Numbered from the stretch's first letter, positions 18,456-27,690 are shown. The stretch: 64,000 nucleotides of DNA from Rhizobium sp. SSA_523 (GCF_030435705.1 NZ_CP129382.1:124001-188000), one strand, 5' to 3'. Made by a program: numbers and translations. Notes: generated by a model not told the origin, from the letters alone.

Positions 18456-18994
18456 CAATGAGCTCCGACCGAGGTGGCGATGGCGCGGCCGTCGCGAAGA
18501 TCGCGCAGATCCGCCAGAATGACGTAGAGGCAGGTGACGAGATTGGCGATCAGCAGCACCATGGCGATGGCATAGCCCCACCAGATCGGCAGAAGCAAAA
18601 GCGGCGTCGTCTCGCCATTGCCGAACTTGTCCATCAGGCCGATGGCGTGGCGCCAGCTCAGGAGGCCGATCAGGAGCGCAATGATCACGTCGCCGGCCAG
18701 CTGGGTGATGTTCATGGCCTTCCGGCCGAAGGCCTCGATCAGCATGTCGACGCCGACATGGCCGCGCTTCAGCTGGCAGAAGGGAAGAAAGGCGAAGACG
18801 GCAAGGCCGCACAAGGCCTCGACGATCTCGATCTCGCCGGGGATGGGCCGCAGCGCAAAGGAACCGAAGATCGAAAAGCCGGTGAGCACGCTGGCGCCGA
18901 CGAGGCAAAGGCCGCCCAGCGCGACGAGACCGGTGGCCATGGCCTCCGTCAAGCGCCCGAAACGATCGAGACCAGTGAAACGATGAGTTGCCAT
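18455..18994 (-). CDS. dctQ: TRAP transporter small permease (DctQ family)
   Basis: A 179-aa protein with four hydrophobic helices and the DctQ pattern FLPFCQLKRGHVGVDMLIEAF in the second pair. It bridges DctM and the periplasmic receptor. The ATG at 18994 is chosen because GAAGG lies 9 bp upstream; an ATG three codons earlier overlaps that ribosome-binding site. The stop overlaps the dctM start by one base. An 79-bp gap separates it from dctP upstream. Confidence 0.93.
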   Translation of the reverse strand: MATHRFTGLDRFGRLTEAMATGLVALGGLCLVGASVLTGFSIFGSFALRPIPGEIEIVEALCGLAVFAFLPFCQLKRGHVGVDMLIEAFGRKAMNITQLAGDVIIALLIGLLSWRHAIGLMDKFGNGETTPLLLLPIWWGYAIAMVLLIANLVTCLYVILADLRDLRDGRAIATSVGAH

Positions 18995-19073
18995 GCGGCA
19001 CATCCTTCAAACATCGCAAAGAAAAATCCAGGCGCCGCCATCTCGTGCGACGCCTGGAGCCGGATCTTTGGTA

Positions 19074-20108
19074 TTACTTGGTATATTGGCCGATCAGGTC
19101 GATGGCGTCCTTGTGAAGGGCGGTTCCGTCCATGCCCTTCTTGTCCATATCGGCGATCCAGGCCTTGGTGACCGCTTCGCCCTGCGCCTTCCAGCGCGCG
19201 GTTTCGGTCTCGTCCAGCATGATCGTGCTATTGCCGGCCTTGTCGGCGATCTCCTTGCCGCGCACGTCGCCGGCATCCATGGCCGCGCCGAACTTGGCGG
19301 CAAGATCCTTGCCGGCATTGGCGTCGATCACCTTCTTCAGATCGTCCGGCAGGGCGTCATAGCTGTCCTTGTTCATCGCAAAGACGAAGGCTGCCGTGTA
19401 AAGCCCGGTCTTGCCGGCAAAGCCGGTATGGTTGGGGGCAAGCTCGGCGATCTTGATCGACGGCGTCACTTCCCACGGCACGACGGTGCCGTCGATGACG
19501 CTCTTGGAAAGCGATTCCGGCACGGCCGTCACCGGCATGCCGATGGCCGCGGCACCCATGGCTTCCAGCATCTGGTTGACGACCTTGGACGTGCCGCGCA
19601 GCTTCAGGCCCTTCATGTCGTCCAGCGACTTGATCGGCTTTGCGGGGATCGTGTGCAAGAGGCCCGGCCCATGCGTATGCACGGTCAGCACATGCACATC
19701 CTTGAACTCGTCCGTCAGGTGCTTTTCGTAATAATCGTAAAAGGCCTGCGAGGTCGCCTCGCCGGTCGTCACCATGAAGGGCAGTTCAAAGGCCTCGGAT
19801 TTCGGGAAGCGGCCGGGCGTATAGCCGACCAGCGTCCAGATGATGTCGACCACACCATCCTTGGCCTGGTCGTAAAGATCGGCGGGCTTGCCGCCAAGCT
19901 GCATGGCCGGATACATTTCCACTTCGATGCGGCCGTTCGAATCGGCCTTGATCTTGTCGGCCCAGGGCTGCAGCACCTTGGCCGGGATCGTGGCCTGGGG
20001 CGGCAGGAACTGGTGAAGCTTCAGGACGACATCGGCTGCGAAAGCGGACGCTCCCGACATCATGAGAGCGGCACCGGATAGTCCGGCGATCATCAATTTG
20101 CGCAACAT
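19074..20108 (-). CDS. dctP: TRAP transporter solute-binding protein (DctP family)
   Basis: A 344-aa periplasmic receptor. The signal peptide MLRKLMIAGLSGAALMMSGASAFA is followed by a DctP-type body: VVLKLHQFLPPQATIPAKVL, the selectivity-helix region LKLRGTSKVVNQMLEAMGA with the conserved substrate-carboxylate Arg, and PVTAVPESLSKSVIDGTVVPWE. GGAGGAGAAG directly precedes the ATG at 20108. The substrate is an organic acid by family; which one cannot be told. First gene of the dctPQM unit. Confidence 0.94.
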   Translation of the reverse strand: MLRKLMIAGLSGAALMMSGASAFAADVVLKLHQFLPPQATIPAKVLQPWADKIKADSNGRIEVEMYPAMQLGGKPADLYDQAKDGVVDIIWTLVGYTPGRFPKSEAFELPFMVTTGEATSQAFYDYYEKHLTDEFKDVHVLTVHTHGPGLLHTIPAKPIKSLDDMKGLKLRGTSKVVNQMLEAMGAAAIGMPVTAVPESLSKSVIDGTVVPWEVTPSIKIAELAPNHTGFAGKTGLYTAAFVFAMNKDSYDALPDDLKKVIDANAGKDLAAKFGAAMDAGDVRGKEIADKAGNSTIMLDETETARWKAQGEAVTKAWIADMDKKGMDGTALHKDAIDLIGQYTK

Positions 20109-20620
20109 CTTCTCCTCCAATCGCGCCAGCAGTGACTTCAGGAGATCGCGCCCGGCCTTGCCGGCTTTCCCGCTTTCCGCCCGCGCTCAAAGGCCATTCT
20201 GCCTGCCGCAAGCGACATTGCAAAGACCCGCGAACGGTCGGGTTCGGCTCGCTTTGACCGGGACATGACAGGCACAGGCCGCTGGCCCTTGCCGATATGT
20301 CCCGGAATGCCGCTCACCCGTATGACGCGCCATCTCCCATGCTGGTTATGCTTACAGAAGCCACAGCGGGCGGCAAATAAAAAGAGTCAAGGAACATATA
20401 ACCGAAAGGATATGCATTATTGCGAGATGATCACAGCCCGCCGCCGCCTCAAGGCGCCGGGGACGGGCGTCCGGCAGGCCCGGCCGGTTCGGCGCAAAAC
20501 CGATCCAGCAGCCCTTGCGCAAGCGGCAGCAGACCGGGGGTGCAAGACCCGGCAGGCGTGGGACAAGGGGCAGGGAAGCGGCGGCGGGGGGTCAAGCGGG
20601 GGGGCAAGCGGGGGCTAAGC
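20109..20620. other. Gap between dctP and the ClC gene, no convincing gene
   Basis: An AT-richer stretch near 20370-20425 (AAATAAAAAGAGTCAAGGAACATATAACC and following, read in parts) probably holds the dctP regulatory region or its neighbourhood. A 67-codon frame from ATG 20412 with an AAAGGAT upstream ends in a Gly/Ser tract and is judged non-coding. Confidence 0.4.
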
Positions 20621-22060
20621 CTAGCGTGTCGCCGGCGCCTGGCCCTTCTGGCCCTCCTCGTTGCGCTTGGCGCGAATGGCCTGCGCCAGGAAGGGACGCG
20701 ACAATCCGTGATAGAGCGGCTCGGGCGAGAGCATGCGCGAGGTCACATAACCGATCATGGATGCAGCCATGATCGGGATCACGGCGCCCTGATTGCCGGT
20801 CATTTCGATGATGATGACGAAGGCCGTCATGGGAGCCTGCACCACGCCGGCGAAATAGCCGGCCATTCCCAGCACGGCGCCGAGCGCGATATTGCCGCCG
20901 ATCAGGCTGCCGAGCGTGCCGCCCAGGCTGACGCCCACGGTGAGCGAGGGGGCGAAGATGCCGCCGGGGATGCCGGACGCCATGGAGAGGAAGGTGGAGA
21001 CGAATTTCTCGACGAAGAACAGCGGATCGGGCGAGGCGCCCTCGAGGATGGCGCGCGACTGCTCGTAGCCGGTCCCGAAGCTTTCGCCGCCGGAGACGAT
21101 GCCGATCAGGGCCGCGGCCAGGCCGCAGGCGGTGGCGAGGCCCACCATGCGCCGAAGCGGTGCCGGCTGGGCCCAGCGCCGCACGCGCCGCGCCACGCTC
21201 AGCGCACCGGCGCTGAACATGGCGCCCAGCCCGCCGCCGGCCAGGCCGCAGGCCAGGACCAGCAGCCAGTCTGCGCCGGTGGTGGCCGAGACGCCGGTCT
21301 CGCCGAAATAGGTATAGCTGCCGACAAGGCCGAGCGCGGCAAGGCCGGAGAGGATGACGGCGGTCAGGACAAGCCCGTTGGAGCGGGATTCGAAGGTGCG
21401 GCTCATCTCTTCGATTGCGAAGACGATGCCTGCCAGCGGCGTGTTGAAGGCGGCGGCGATGCCGGCGGCGGAGCCGGCAAGGATGAGGCCGCGCGCCTGC
21501 GCCATGCCGCCGATCCGCCCGCTGGCCAGCATGATCGCCGCCCCCACCTGGACGGTCGGACCCTCGCGGCCGATCGAGGCGCCGCAGAACAGGCCGATGA
21601 TCGTCAGGAGGATCTTGCCGACGGCGATCCTCAACGACAGGAGATAGAAGCGCGAGCTCTCGTCATGCAGATGGCGCGCGGCAATCGCCTGCGGAATGCC
21701 GCTGCCCTGCGAATTGGGAAAGAAGCGGATGGCGAGGAAGGCGCAGAGCGCAAAGCCGGCGGGCGTCAGGAGAAGCGGGGCCAGATAGCCGAATTCGCCG
21801 GCGGTCCTCAGCGTCTGGAACAGATGCTGTGCCTTGTCGGCCAAGGCCGCAAAGCCGACGCTGACCATGCCGATGGCAATCGCGCCGATCCAGAAGACGA
21901 TGCGCGGTTTCCAGACCTGCCAGGAGCCGCGCATCACGCGGGACCGACGAAAGACCTTGGACCGGCGATAGAAGAAGGGCATTGAACGCTTTTCCGTTGG
22001 CGACGCGGGGAAGGCCTCTCTAAACGCCTTTTGCACCGCCGCTTCAACCCTCAATGCCAT
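20621..22060 (-). CDS. ClC-family chloride/proton antiporter
   Basis: A 479-aa protein with about 10-12 hydrophobic helices and all ClC signature sites. GSGIP (about residue 119) provides the central serine. GREGP (about 164-168) has the gating glutamate. AFNTPLAGIVFAIEEM carries the internal proton glutamate, and GIPGGIFAPSL follows. A PLYHGL segment near the C-terminus may supply the chloride-coordinating Tyr. Retention of both glutamates predicts a Cl-/H+ exchanger rather than a channel. There are no C-terminal CBS domains. An internal ATG at 21982 is an alternative start. It may help in acid tolerance, by family. Confidence 0.92.
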   Translation of the reverse strand: MALRVEAAVQKAFREAFPASPTEKRSMPFFYRRSKVFRRSRVMRGSWQVWKPRIVFWIGAIAIGMVSVGFAALADKAQHLFQTLRTAGEFGYLAPLLLTPAGFALCAFLAIRFFPNSQGSGIPQAIAARHLHDESSRFYLLSLRIAVGKILLTIIGLFCGASIGREGPTVQVGAAIMLASGRIGGMAQARGLILAGSAAGIAAAFNTPLAGIVFAIEEMSRTFESRSNGLVLTAVILSGLAALGLVGSYTYFGETGVSATTGADWLLVLACGLAGGGLGAMFSAGALSVARRVRRWAQPAPLRRMVGLATACGLAAALIGIVSGGESFGTGYEQSRAILEGASPDPLFFVEKFVSTFLSMASGIPGGIFAPSLTVGVSLGGTLGSLIGGNIALGAVLGMAGYFAGVVQAPMTAFVIIIEMTGNQGAVIPIMAASMIGYVTSRMLSPEPLYHGLSRPFLAQAIRAKRNEEGQKGQAPATR

Positions 22061-22142
22061 TTTCTTGACCGGCGCCTTTGCGGATGGCCGTCTTTAAGGC
22101 GCATAGGCGGCTGGTCGGGGTGTCCATCCCTTCAATGACATT

Positions 22143-23369
22143 TCACGTCACCAGGCCTTTCATCGGCGCAACCGCGCCCGAGCCTGGAAACACCGCCTCG
22201 GCCAGATGTCCGGCATCGGCGCCGAGCAGGTCGGTCGCAATGCCCTTCACCACGGCGCGCAGATCCGTCGTGGCGGCAAGGTCGCGTCCCTCGTGAAGCT
22301 GGCTGTCCTTCAGCCCCGGCCAATCGGCAATCACCCGCCCGCCGCGCACGGCGCCGCCGGCGAGGAAGGCCGTGGTGGCGGTGCCATGATCGGTCCCGTC
22401 CGTTCCGTTGATGCGGGCGGTGCGGCCGAATTCGGTCGCCACCAGCACCACCGTATCGGTCCAGGCGGGACCCATCTCCGCCTGGAAGGCGGCGAAGGCG
22501 CGGTCGAGACCGGAGAGCAGCCTGGCCAGCCGCTCCGTCTCGCGGGCATGCGTGTCCCAGCCCTCGAAGGCAAGCGCCGCGATGCGCGGTCCTTCCTCCT
22601 CGGCAAGCAGCCGCGCGGCGCCGCGCGCCATCTGTTCCATGCCGTCCGGATCGCCCGCCCCGCCCTTGGCCTTCACGTCGAGCCCGCTCGCAATCCTCCC
22701 GGTCTCGATCCCTTCCTTCAGCAGTTGCGCCAGCAAAGGGTCGGTCTTGCCGTACAGGTCCATCAGCCGCGGCGGCAGGTCGCCATCCGCCGCCTTCAGC
22801 ACCGAGGGCGCCCAGCCGAGCAGGGGAGCCTCGCCGCGGATGACGAGCGGCGCGGTCGATCCGACGGAAAGGCCGCGCACGCGCGGCTGCGTTCTGCCGG
22901 GCGGGATCTGCGCGCCGGCCGGCAGGCCCTGCAGCAACCGGTTCAGCCAGCCGTTATCCACATAGCCTGGCGCGGAATGGCCGCTTTCCAGCACGTCCTG
23001 GCCATCGAAATGCGAGCGCTCGCGATAGGGGGTGGCGCAGGCATGGATCACCGCCGCCTGTCCGGCGCGATAGAGCCGGTGGAAGTTCGGCATGGCGGGA
23101 TGCAGCGCGAAGAAGCCATCCAGCGGCAGCGCCGCTCGCTCGCCGCCGGTCTCCAGGGCGATGGACCGGCGCAGGTCCTGATAGGCGGGATCGCCCACCG
23201 GCGGCACGGCGGTCAGCCCGTCCAGCGCGCCGCGCAGGATGATGGTGACGAAACGCGCATCGCGCCCCTGTGCCGCATGAGCGAATTTCGGCATGAAGGC
23301 CCAGGCGAAGAGCGCCCCGGATGCGCCGAGCACGGCCCGGCGGGACGGATTGAGACAATCGCAGGACAT
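22143..23369 (-). CDS. DUF1501 Tat-exported protein
   Basis: A 408-aa protein with twin-arginine signal SRRAVLGASGALFAWAFM. The DUF1501 (sulfatase/alkaline-phosphatase-like) body includes RFVTIILRGALDGLTAVPPVGDPAY, TPYRERSHFDGQDVLESG, EGWDTHARE, and the metal-site-like VVLVATEFGRTARINGTDGTDHGTATTAFLAGG. Enzymatic function is unproven for the family. It lies 3 bp after the DUF1800 stop, as is usual for the DUF1800/DUF1501 pair, and is the last gene of the ECF-sigma operon. Confidence 0.92.
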   Translation of the reverse strand: MSCDCLNPSRRAVLGASGALFAWAFMPKFAHAAQGRDARFVTIILRGALDGLTAVPPVGDPAYQDLRRSIALETGGERAALPLDGFFALHPAMPNFHRLYRAGQAAVIHACATPYRERSHFDGQDVLESGHSAPGYVDNGWLNRLLQGLPAGAQIPPGRTQPRVRGLSVGSTAPLVIRGEAPLLGWAPSVLKAADGDLPPRLMDLYGKTDPLLAQLLKEGIETGRIASGLDVKAKGGAGDPDGMEQMARGAARLLAEEEGPRIAALAFEGWDTHARETERLARLLSGLDRAFAAFQAEMGPAWTDTVVLVATEFGRTARINGTDGTDHGTATTAFLAGGAVRGGRVIADWPGLKDSQLHEGRDLAATTDLRAVVKGIATDLLGADAGHLAEAVFPGSGAVAPMKGLVT

Positions 23370-23372
23370 GGT

Positions 23373-24956
23373 TCAGCTCCTAACGCATTCGGGAGAAAGA
23401 AAGGCGAGCGACAAGCCCTGCGCCCGGGTCTCGGCCCGGGAAATGGCCTGCAGCGTCTCGTCCGAGAGAAGCGGCCCGAAACGGTCGCCGGCAAAGGTCC
23501 GCGGATCGATCTTGCCTTGCACCTGATGGGCAAAGAGATTGGCCGTCTCGATGCGGGTGGCGAGCCCTTCCGGCGAGGCCCAGCCATCGGTGACATCCGG
23601 AAAGCCGTTCGGCCCGGCGGGGTTCCAGAGTGGCTGGCCGAGCGCCTTGAGGGTGGAGACGATCTGCCGCGGCTTGGGACGGATGCCGCTGGCCCGCAGC
23701 ACCGCCGTGACATATTGCAGCGGCGGGCGCATTTTCGTCAGCCTTGGCTCCCAGGCCTCCTCGGCTGAGATCATGGCGGTGTAGACGGCCGAAAGGTCGC
23801 CTTCCGTCTTGGTATAGGCGGCCGTCATGGCCGCGACCAGCGACGGCGGCGGCTGGTCGGCCACGAAATGCCGCGCGAGCTTGTAGGCAAGGTGACGGGC
23901 GGTGGCGGGATGGCGCGCGAGATCGCGCAGCACCGCGCGGCCCTGGTTGAAACCGCCTTCGGCATAGGTGGTGCCGAGCACGGCATGGTCGCCCGGCTCA
24001 TGAGCCCTTTCATTGAAGGAGAAGACGCCGAGCGGCCCCGGCCGCTTTTCATTGCGGTTGACGGTCCAGCCGGTGATGATCCGCGCAAAGGCGGTCACAT
24101 CGGCCTGGCTGTAGCCGCCGTCCACGCCAAGCGTATGCAGTTCCAGGATCTCGCGGGCCAGATTTTCGTTCAAGCCCCGCTTGCCGTTCCGGTTGGCCGG
24201 CGACCGCGGACCGATCGACTGGCGGTTGTCGAGGAAGATCAGCATGGCGGGATGGGTTTCCACCGCCACCAGCAGGTCCTCGAAACGGCCGAAGAGATGG
24301 GGGCGGATCGCCTCCCTTTCGAAGCAGCCTGCCAGCACGCGCACCTCGCCGCTCTTGCCGGCGGCGATGGCGAAATGGTTGGCAAAGAACATGGCCAGCC
24401 TTTCGCCAAAGCCGATCAGCGGTTCGTGGATCGTGCCGTTGAAGCGGGCATCCGCCTCCTGCAGCAGGATCTGCTGCGGCAGGAAGGGCCGCTTGCCGCC
24501 CTGGCTGTCGGCCCCTTTGCGGCCGCGCTCCGGCACCGGCCGGGTCGCGCCGGCCATCGGCTCTCCGGGCGATGCTGGCCCATCGGCTGCCTGAGCATCC
24601 TGCGGGCCAGGGGAGGAAGTTTGGGAATTGGAACGAGAGTCGCGCCGGGAGTTGGGCCCGGAACCGGAACCGGAACCGGGACCGGCCGCCGCCGGAGCGG
24701 AGGTGGGCTCCAGGGCGGCCGGAAGCGGGCGCTCGCGCTCCGCTTTCACCTGATCTTGATAGTCATAAAAGGCAAGAAGAAGGTCGCGCGACGACAGAAG
24801 GCCCGCGCCGACCGGTCGCGGCACCGCTTTTTCTGTGATTTCCTGCTGCAGAAGATCACGCGGATAGGGCTTGATGGCGCCAATGCTGCCGGCTTTGGCG
24901 CCGAGGCCGAAACGCCAGAGCGCCAGAGCCGCATCGAGATCCTTCGGGTTTGCCAT
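23373..24956 (-). CDS. DUF1800 family protein
   Basis: A 527-aa protein. Residues 1-75 resemble the N-terminus of DUF1800 proteins (ALALWRFGLGAKAGSI). A low-complexity Pro/Ser/Gly linker with alternating GS residues follows at about 85-150. The conserved core starts with ERLAMFFANHFAI, then GLNENLAREILELHTLGVDGGYSQ, VTAFARIITGW and HLAYKLARHFVAD. Function is unknown; genes of this family sit almost always next to DUF1501 genes, suggesting a joint exported system. No clear signal peptide is seen, so export may depend on the Tat-borne DUF1501 partner. Confidence 0.9.
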   Translation of the reverse strand: MANPKDLDAALALWRFGLGAKAGSIGAIKPYPRDLLQQEITEKAVPRPVGAGLLSSRDLLLAFYDYQDQVKAERERPLPAALEPTSAPAAAGPGSGSGSGPNSRRDSRSNSQTSSPGPQDAQAADGPASPGEPMAGATRPVPERGRKGADSQGGKRPFLPQQILLQEADARFNGTIHEPLIGFGERLAMFFANHFAIAAGKSGEVRVLAGCFEREAIRPHLFGRFEDLLVAVETHPAMLIFLDNRQSIGPRSPANRNGKRGLNENLAREILELHTLGVDGGYSQADVTAFARIITGWTVNRNEKRPGPLGVFSFNERAHEPGDHAVLGTTYAEGGFNQGRAVLRDLARHPATARHLAYKLARHFVADQPPPSLVAAMTAAYTKTEGDLSAVYTAMISAEEAWEPRLTKMRPPLQYVTAVLRASGIRPKPRQIVSTLKALGQPLWNPAGPNGFPDVTDGWASPEGLATRIETANLFAHQVQGKIDPRTFAGDRFGPLLSDETLQAISRAETRAQGLSLAFLSPECVRS

Positions 24957-25034
24957 GGCCGTGCGAGACTCCGTTCATCGTCAACGGCCCTTCAACGCGT
25001 CACACCCGGCAGATCCGTCGCTTCGAGATTGTGA

Positions 25035-25487
25035 TCATTTCGGGGCAGGCATCCGCGGCGCCTCCCTCTCGATCAGCCCGTCGGCCAGCCTGCGCCGCTC
25101 GTCGACCGAAAGCCCCGCGGCAAATTGCAGGGCGCGCGCTTCCACGGCGGCGCGCACGGCACTCTCGGCCCGCCGCGCTCTGGAAAGCGCGTCCAAAAGC
25201 GCGGCCTGATCGAAATCGGGCTTGCCCATCAGCCCGGCGGCCTCCACCCGGGCCTGTCGCGCCTCGAGCTGGGTGGAGCGAAGCGCCCGCCGGGTTTCCG
25301 ACAGCGCCTTCTGCAGCGCCTGTCGCTCTGCCGCCGGCAATTGTTCGCCCGCCAGCGGCAGTCGCTGGCCCGTCTGTCGCGCCGTGCCGGAAAGGTAGAA
25401 CAGGCCTCCGCCGGCCAGGGCGCCCATCAGGAAGGTGTTCAAAACCAGCAGGCCGAGCACGAGCCTGCGATAACCGGTCTCCGTCAT
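25035..25487 (-). CDS. Periplasmic heavy-metal-sensor-like protein
   Basis: A 150-aa protein. One N-terminal helix (LVLGLLVLNTFLMGALAGGGLFYL) is followed by a highly helical, Arg/Ala/Glu-rich domain with an ERQALQKALSETRRALRS and DERRRLADGLIERE pattern similar to the CpxP/CnrX/ZraP group of envelope sensors. It overlaps the anti-sigma-like gene by 4 bp (ATGA), so coupled translation is likely. A role as the signal-sensing partner of the sigma/anti-sigma pair is inferred from position. Confidence 0.7.
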   Translation of the reverse strand: MTETGYRRLVLGLLVLNTFLMGALAGGGLFYLSGTARQTGQRLPLAGEQLPAAERQALQKALSETRRALRSTQLEARQARVEAAGLMGKPDFDQAALLDALSRARRAESAVRAAVEARALQFAAGLSVDERRRLADGLIEREAPRMPAPK

Positions 25488-25957
25488 TGAACCTCCCCGC
25501 TCTCGTCCATCTGACCATTCCCATCGAACCCACCCTCTGGCTGGCTCCCAAGCTGGCTTTCAGGCTGGCCCTCTGGCCCACCCTCTGATCCATCCTCTGG
25601 CCCGTCCTCTGCCCCATCCTCTGGCTGACTCTCTGGCGCCAGCGCGCCGAATGCGGTCTCGAAGCGCTCCACAGGCATCCGGCCAACCGCGGCGGGCGAC
25701 AGCACCATCACCGCCGTGGCGCCGGACACGGCGCCGGCCAGCGATATGCCGACCAGCCCGGCACCCGCCAGCCAGCGCCTGAGACCTCTTCGCCTGGCGC
25801 TTGCGGCACCTGTCATCCTCATTCCATCAGCCAGGATGCGGCCGGCCAGCGCGCCGCCCGGCGGGTCGATCCTGTGGCGACCGAGCAGGGACCGCAGGGC
25901 AGCCTCGCCGGCGCCACCGGTTCCGTCACCTCCAACGCTGCTATTCGTCTCACTCAT
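25484..25957 (-). CDS. Anti-sigma-factor-like membrane protein
   Basis: A protein of about 157 aa. A cytoplasmic N-terminal segment of about 60 aa (AALRSLLGRHRIDPPGG...) is followed by one transmembrane helix (WLAGAGLVGISLAGAVSGATAVMVL). A periplasmic tail is made of acidic Glu-Asp-Gly repeats such as EDGPEDGSEGG, encoded by 12-bp degenerate repeats at about 25560-25630. No classical zinc-binding ASD motif is visible. The anti-sigma role is inferred from the topology and from its ATG overlapping the 3' end of the ECF sigma gene by 8 bp. An ATG at 25966 is an alternative start. Confidence 0.6.
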   Translation of the reverse strand: MSETNSSVGGDGTGGAGEAALRSLLGRHRIDPPGGALAGRILADGMRMTGAASARRRGLRRWLAGAGLVGISLAGAVSGATAVMVLSPAAVGRMPVERFETAFGALAPESQPEDGAEDGPEDGSEGGPEGQPESQLGSQPEGGFDGNGQMDESGEVQ

Positions 25958-26543
25958 TTTCGCCATCTCCCAGCAAGAGGGTCTGCAACATGCGGCGGCC
26001 GCGCGACAAAAGGCTTTCGAGGGCCTCCACGCTGATCGACATCACCGCGGCGGCATCGCGATTGGACAGGTCCTGGTAGTACACCAGAATGATGGCCTCG
26101 CGCTGCCGCGGCGCAAGCCTTTGCAGCGCGCGCTCCACACGCTGTCCATCATCGGCGGCATCGAGGCCGGCATCGGGCAGGGGGGCCGGATCGATGCCTT
26201 CGGGCACGCCTTCGCCCGCCACCTCGCGCCGCCGCCGCAGGCGGTCGTAACAGAGGTTCAGCGCAACCCGGTGGATCCAGGTTTCGAACTTTGCGCGCCC
26301 CGGCTGCCAGTGCCCGGCCTGTTTCCAGATGCGCAGAAAGGTCTCCTGCGCCACGTCCTCCGCCTCCGCCCGATCGCCCAGCATGCGCTGGGCCAGCGCC
26401 AGAAGCCGTGGCAGCTTTGCATCCACCAATGCGCGCATCGCCGCCTCATCCCCCTTCGCCACGCGCCGAAGCAGGACCGCATCAGGATCGGAATGAGACT
26501 CATATTCAACAGGATACAGGCGGATCTTCTCCCGGCGGTGCAC
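25950..26543 (-). CDS. ECF RNA polymerase sigma factor
   Basis: A 197-aa protein. Region 2 includes LPRLLALAQRMLGDRAEAEDVAQETFLRIWKQA and WIHRVALNLCYDRLRRRR. Region 4 is VERALQRLAPRQREAIILVYYQDLSNRDAAAVMSISVEALESLLSRGRR, read here in its parts. It has no C-terminal extension. The start is GTG 26543; there is no suitable ATG. It is the first gene of a five-gene operon (sigma, anti-sigma-like, sensor-like, DUF1800, DUF1501) with overlaps or short gaps. Its own operon is the likely target. Confidence 0.92.
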   Translation of the reverse strand: MHRREKIRLYPVEYESHSDPDAVLLRRVAKGDEAAMRALVDAKLPRLLALAQRMLGDRAEAEDVAQETFLRIWKQAGHWQPGRAKFETWIHRVALNLCYDRLRRRREVAGEGVPEGIDPAPLPDAGLDAADDGQRVERALQRLAPRQREAIILVYYQDLSNRDAAAVMSISVEALESLLSRGRRMLQTLLLGDGENE

Positions 26544-26604
26544 GCAGTTCAGGTCTTGATTGAAGCTTGAACGCGGCGAGGATGCAAATCCGTCGGTTAC
26601 AAAC

Positions 26605-27183
26605 TCAGTCCGGTTCGATCAGCACGCGCAACTCGTTGATGACCTGCGCCGTCTTCGGCACGCCGGCTTTGCACAGATCCTCGACATAATTTTCGAAGCT
26701 CATGGCGGGCGCCTTGTAGTGCTGGAAATCCGCACGGACATAGGCAATGAAAAGCTCCTCCGAGATGCCGAACTGATCCAGCAGGAAGTCGTCGGGGTGG
26801 CAGATCTCGATGCCGAGCGGCTCGACGATATGTGCGGGGAAATCACGGTCGTTGAAGGTGAGGATCATATCGGCGCGCGTTTTCACGGCGGCGGCCAGGA
26901 TATGCCGGTCATCCGGATCCGGCAGATCCAAGCTTGCCTCGATGCCTTCGTAGCCGGTGACGAGACAGTTCAATACGGAGCGGTCGATCAGGGTTCTGAT
27001 TTTTTCGAGCCGCAAAATGTCAATGTTCCGCTTCTCTGCGACATTGCGCATCCACTCTTCGTGGACCTTGTCAGTCCACCGTGCGCGGAACATTTTAGAC
27101 TGGGCCAGAAAAAGAACGAGGCTTCGCAGCCTCGCTCCAAAGAAGACGTTAGCATCGATGAAGACGGTGAACGTCGAAGTCAT
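26605..27183 (-). CDS. PIN-domain toxin (VapC-like)
   Basis: A 192-aa protein. The N-terminal PIN fold has FIDANVFFGA (Asp10), an acidic KVHEEW (Glu42/43), DLPDPDDRHILAAA (Asp89-92) and LTFNDRDFP (Asp112, Asp114), a full set of metal-binding acids expected for a ribonuclease. A C-terminal extension of about 60 residues is unusual for short VapC proteins but common in the PIN proteins paired with excisionase-like antitoxins. The ATG overlaps the antitoxin stop by 4 bp. Confidence 0.88.
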   Translation of the reverse strand: MTSTFTVFIDANVFFGARLRSLVLFLAQSKMFRARWTDKVHEEWMRNVAEKRNIDILRLEKIRTLIDRSVLNCLVTGYEGIEASLDLPDPDDRHILAAAVKTRADMILTFNDRDFPAHIVEPLGIEICHPDDFLLDQFGISEELFIAYVRADFQHYKAPAMSFENYVEDLCKAGVPKTAQVINELRVLIEPD

Positions 27184-27635
27184 TCAAGCTCCAGGTCTCT
27201 CGTCTCTCGTGCCATTTCAGCCAATGCGTTCATTCTCTCGCTCTGAGACGCCTTCTCGAATGCGACCAGATCGGCAAATTTGATCCTACGGTGGCGGTTT
27301 ACCTTTCGTGCAGGAAGCCTCCCTTCGTCGATCAGCTTGACGACAAAAGGACGAGACACATTCAGAAAGTCCGCCGCCTGCTTGGTCGATAACTCTGCCT
27401 GTTGGGGAATGACGGATATGGGTTGTCCATTGGCCATCGCCGACAGCACGGTGAACATCAACTCCACGGCACGAGCTGGCAGCGGCACGACCACTCTGGA
27501 ACCTTCGATATGAATTGTAATGTCTTGTTGAGCCTCTGCAACGGGTTGCAGGCGTTCGGCAGCTCTGCGCGCGATTACAGCTTCCGTTTCAGTGGCTGTT
27601 ACAGGCTCACCAGTCTGATCGAGACGTTTCAACAT
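27180..27635 (-). CDS. Antitoxin with excisionase-family DNA-binding domain
   Basis: A 151-aa protein. The middle contains an AlpA/excisionase-type helix-turn-helix: LSTKQAADFLNVSRPFVVKLIDEGRLPARKV with HRRIKFADLVAF, read in its parts. The N-terminal 60 residues are polar. The C-terminal QSERMNALAEMARETRDL probably binds the toxin. GAGAGGAT lies 7 bp before the ATG at 27635; the frame upstream is open but belongs to noise opposite betA. Translationally coupled to the PIN toxin by ATGA. Confidence 0.87.
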   Translation of the reverse strand: MLKRLDQTGEPVTATETEAVIARRAAERLQPVAEAQQDITIHIEGSRVVVPLPARAVELMFTVLSAMANGQPISVIPQQAELSTKQAADFLNVSRPFVVKLIDEGRLPARKVNRHRRIKFADLVAFEKASQSERMNALAEMARETRDLELE

Positions 27636-27690
27636 GATTGATCCTCTCAAAAACGGCTGCGCGTTCCAAGTACACCAATTGTGGGCTAAA

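Noticed and set aside
17145..19019. A fused DctQ-DctM protein read as one 624-codon frame
   Set aside because: The first 188 codons are out of frame with dctQ and lack homology; dctM starts at 18455.
20412..20618. A 67-codon plus-strand ORF with AAAGGAT upstream
   Set aside because: Basic and Gly/Ser low complexity at the C-terminus, no family, and it lies in a regulatory gap.
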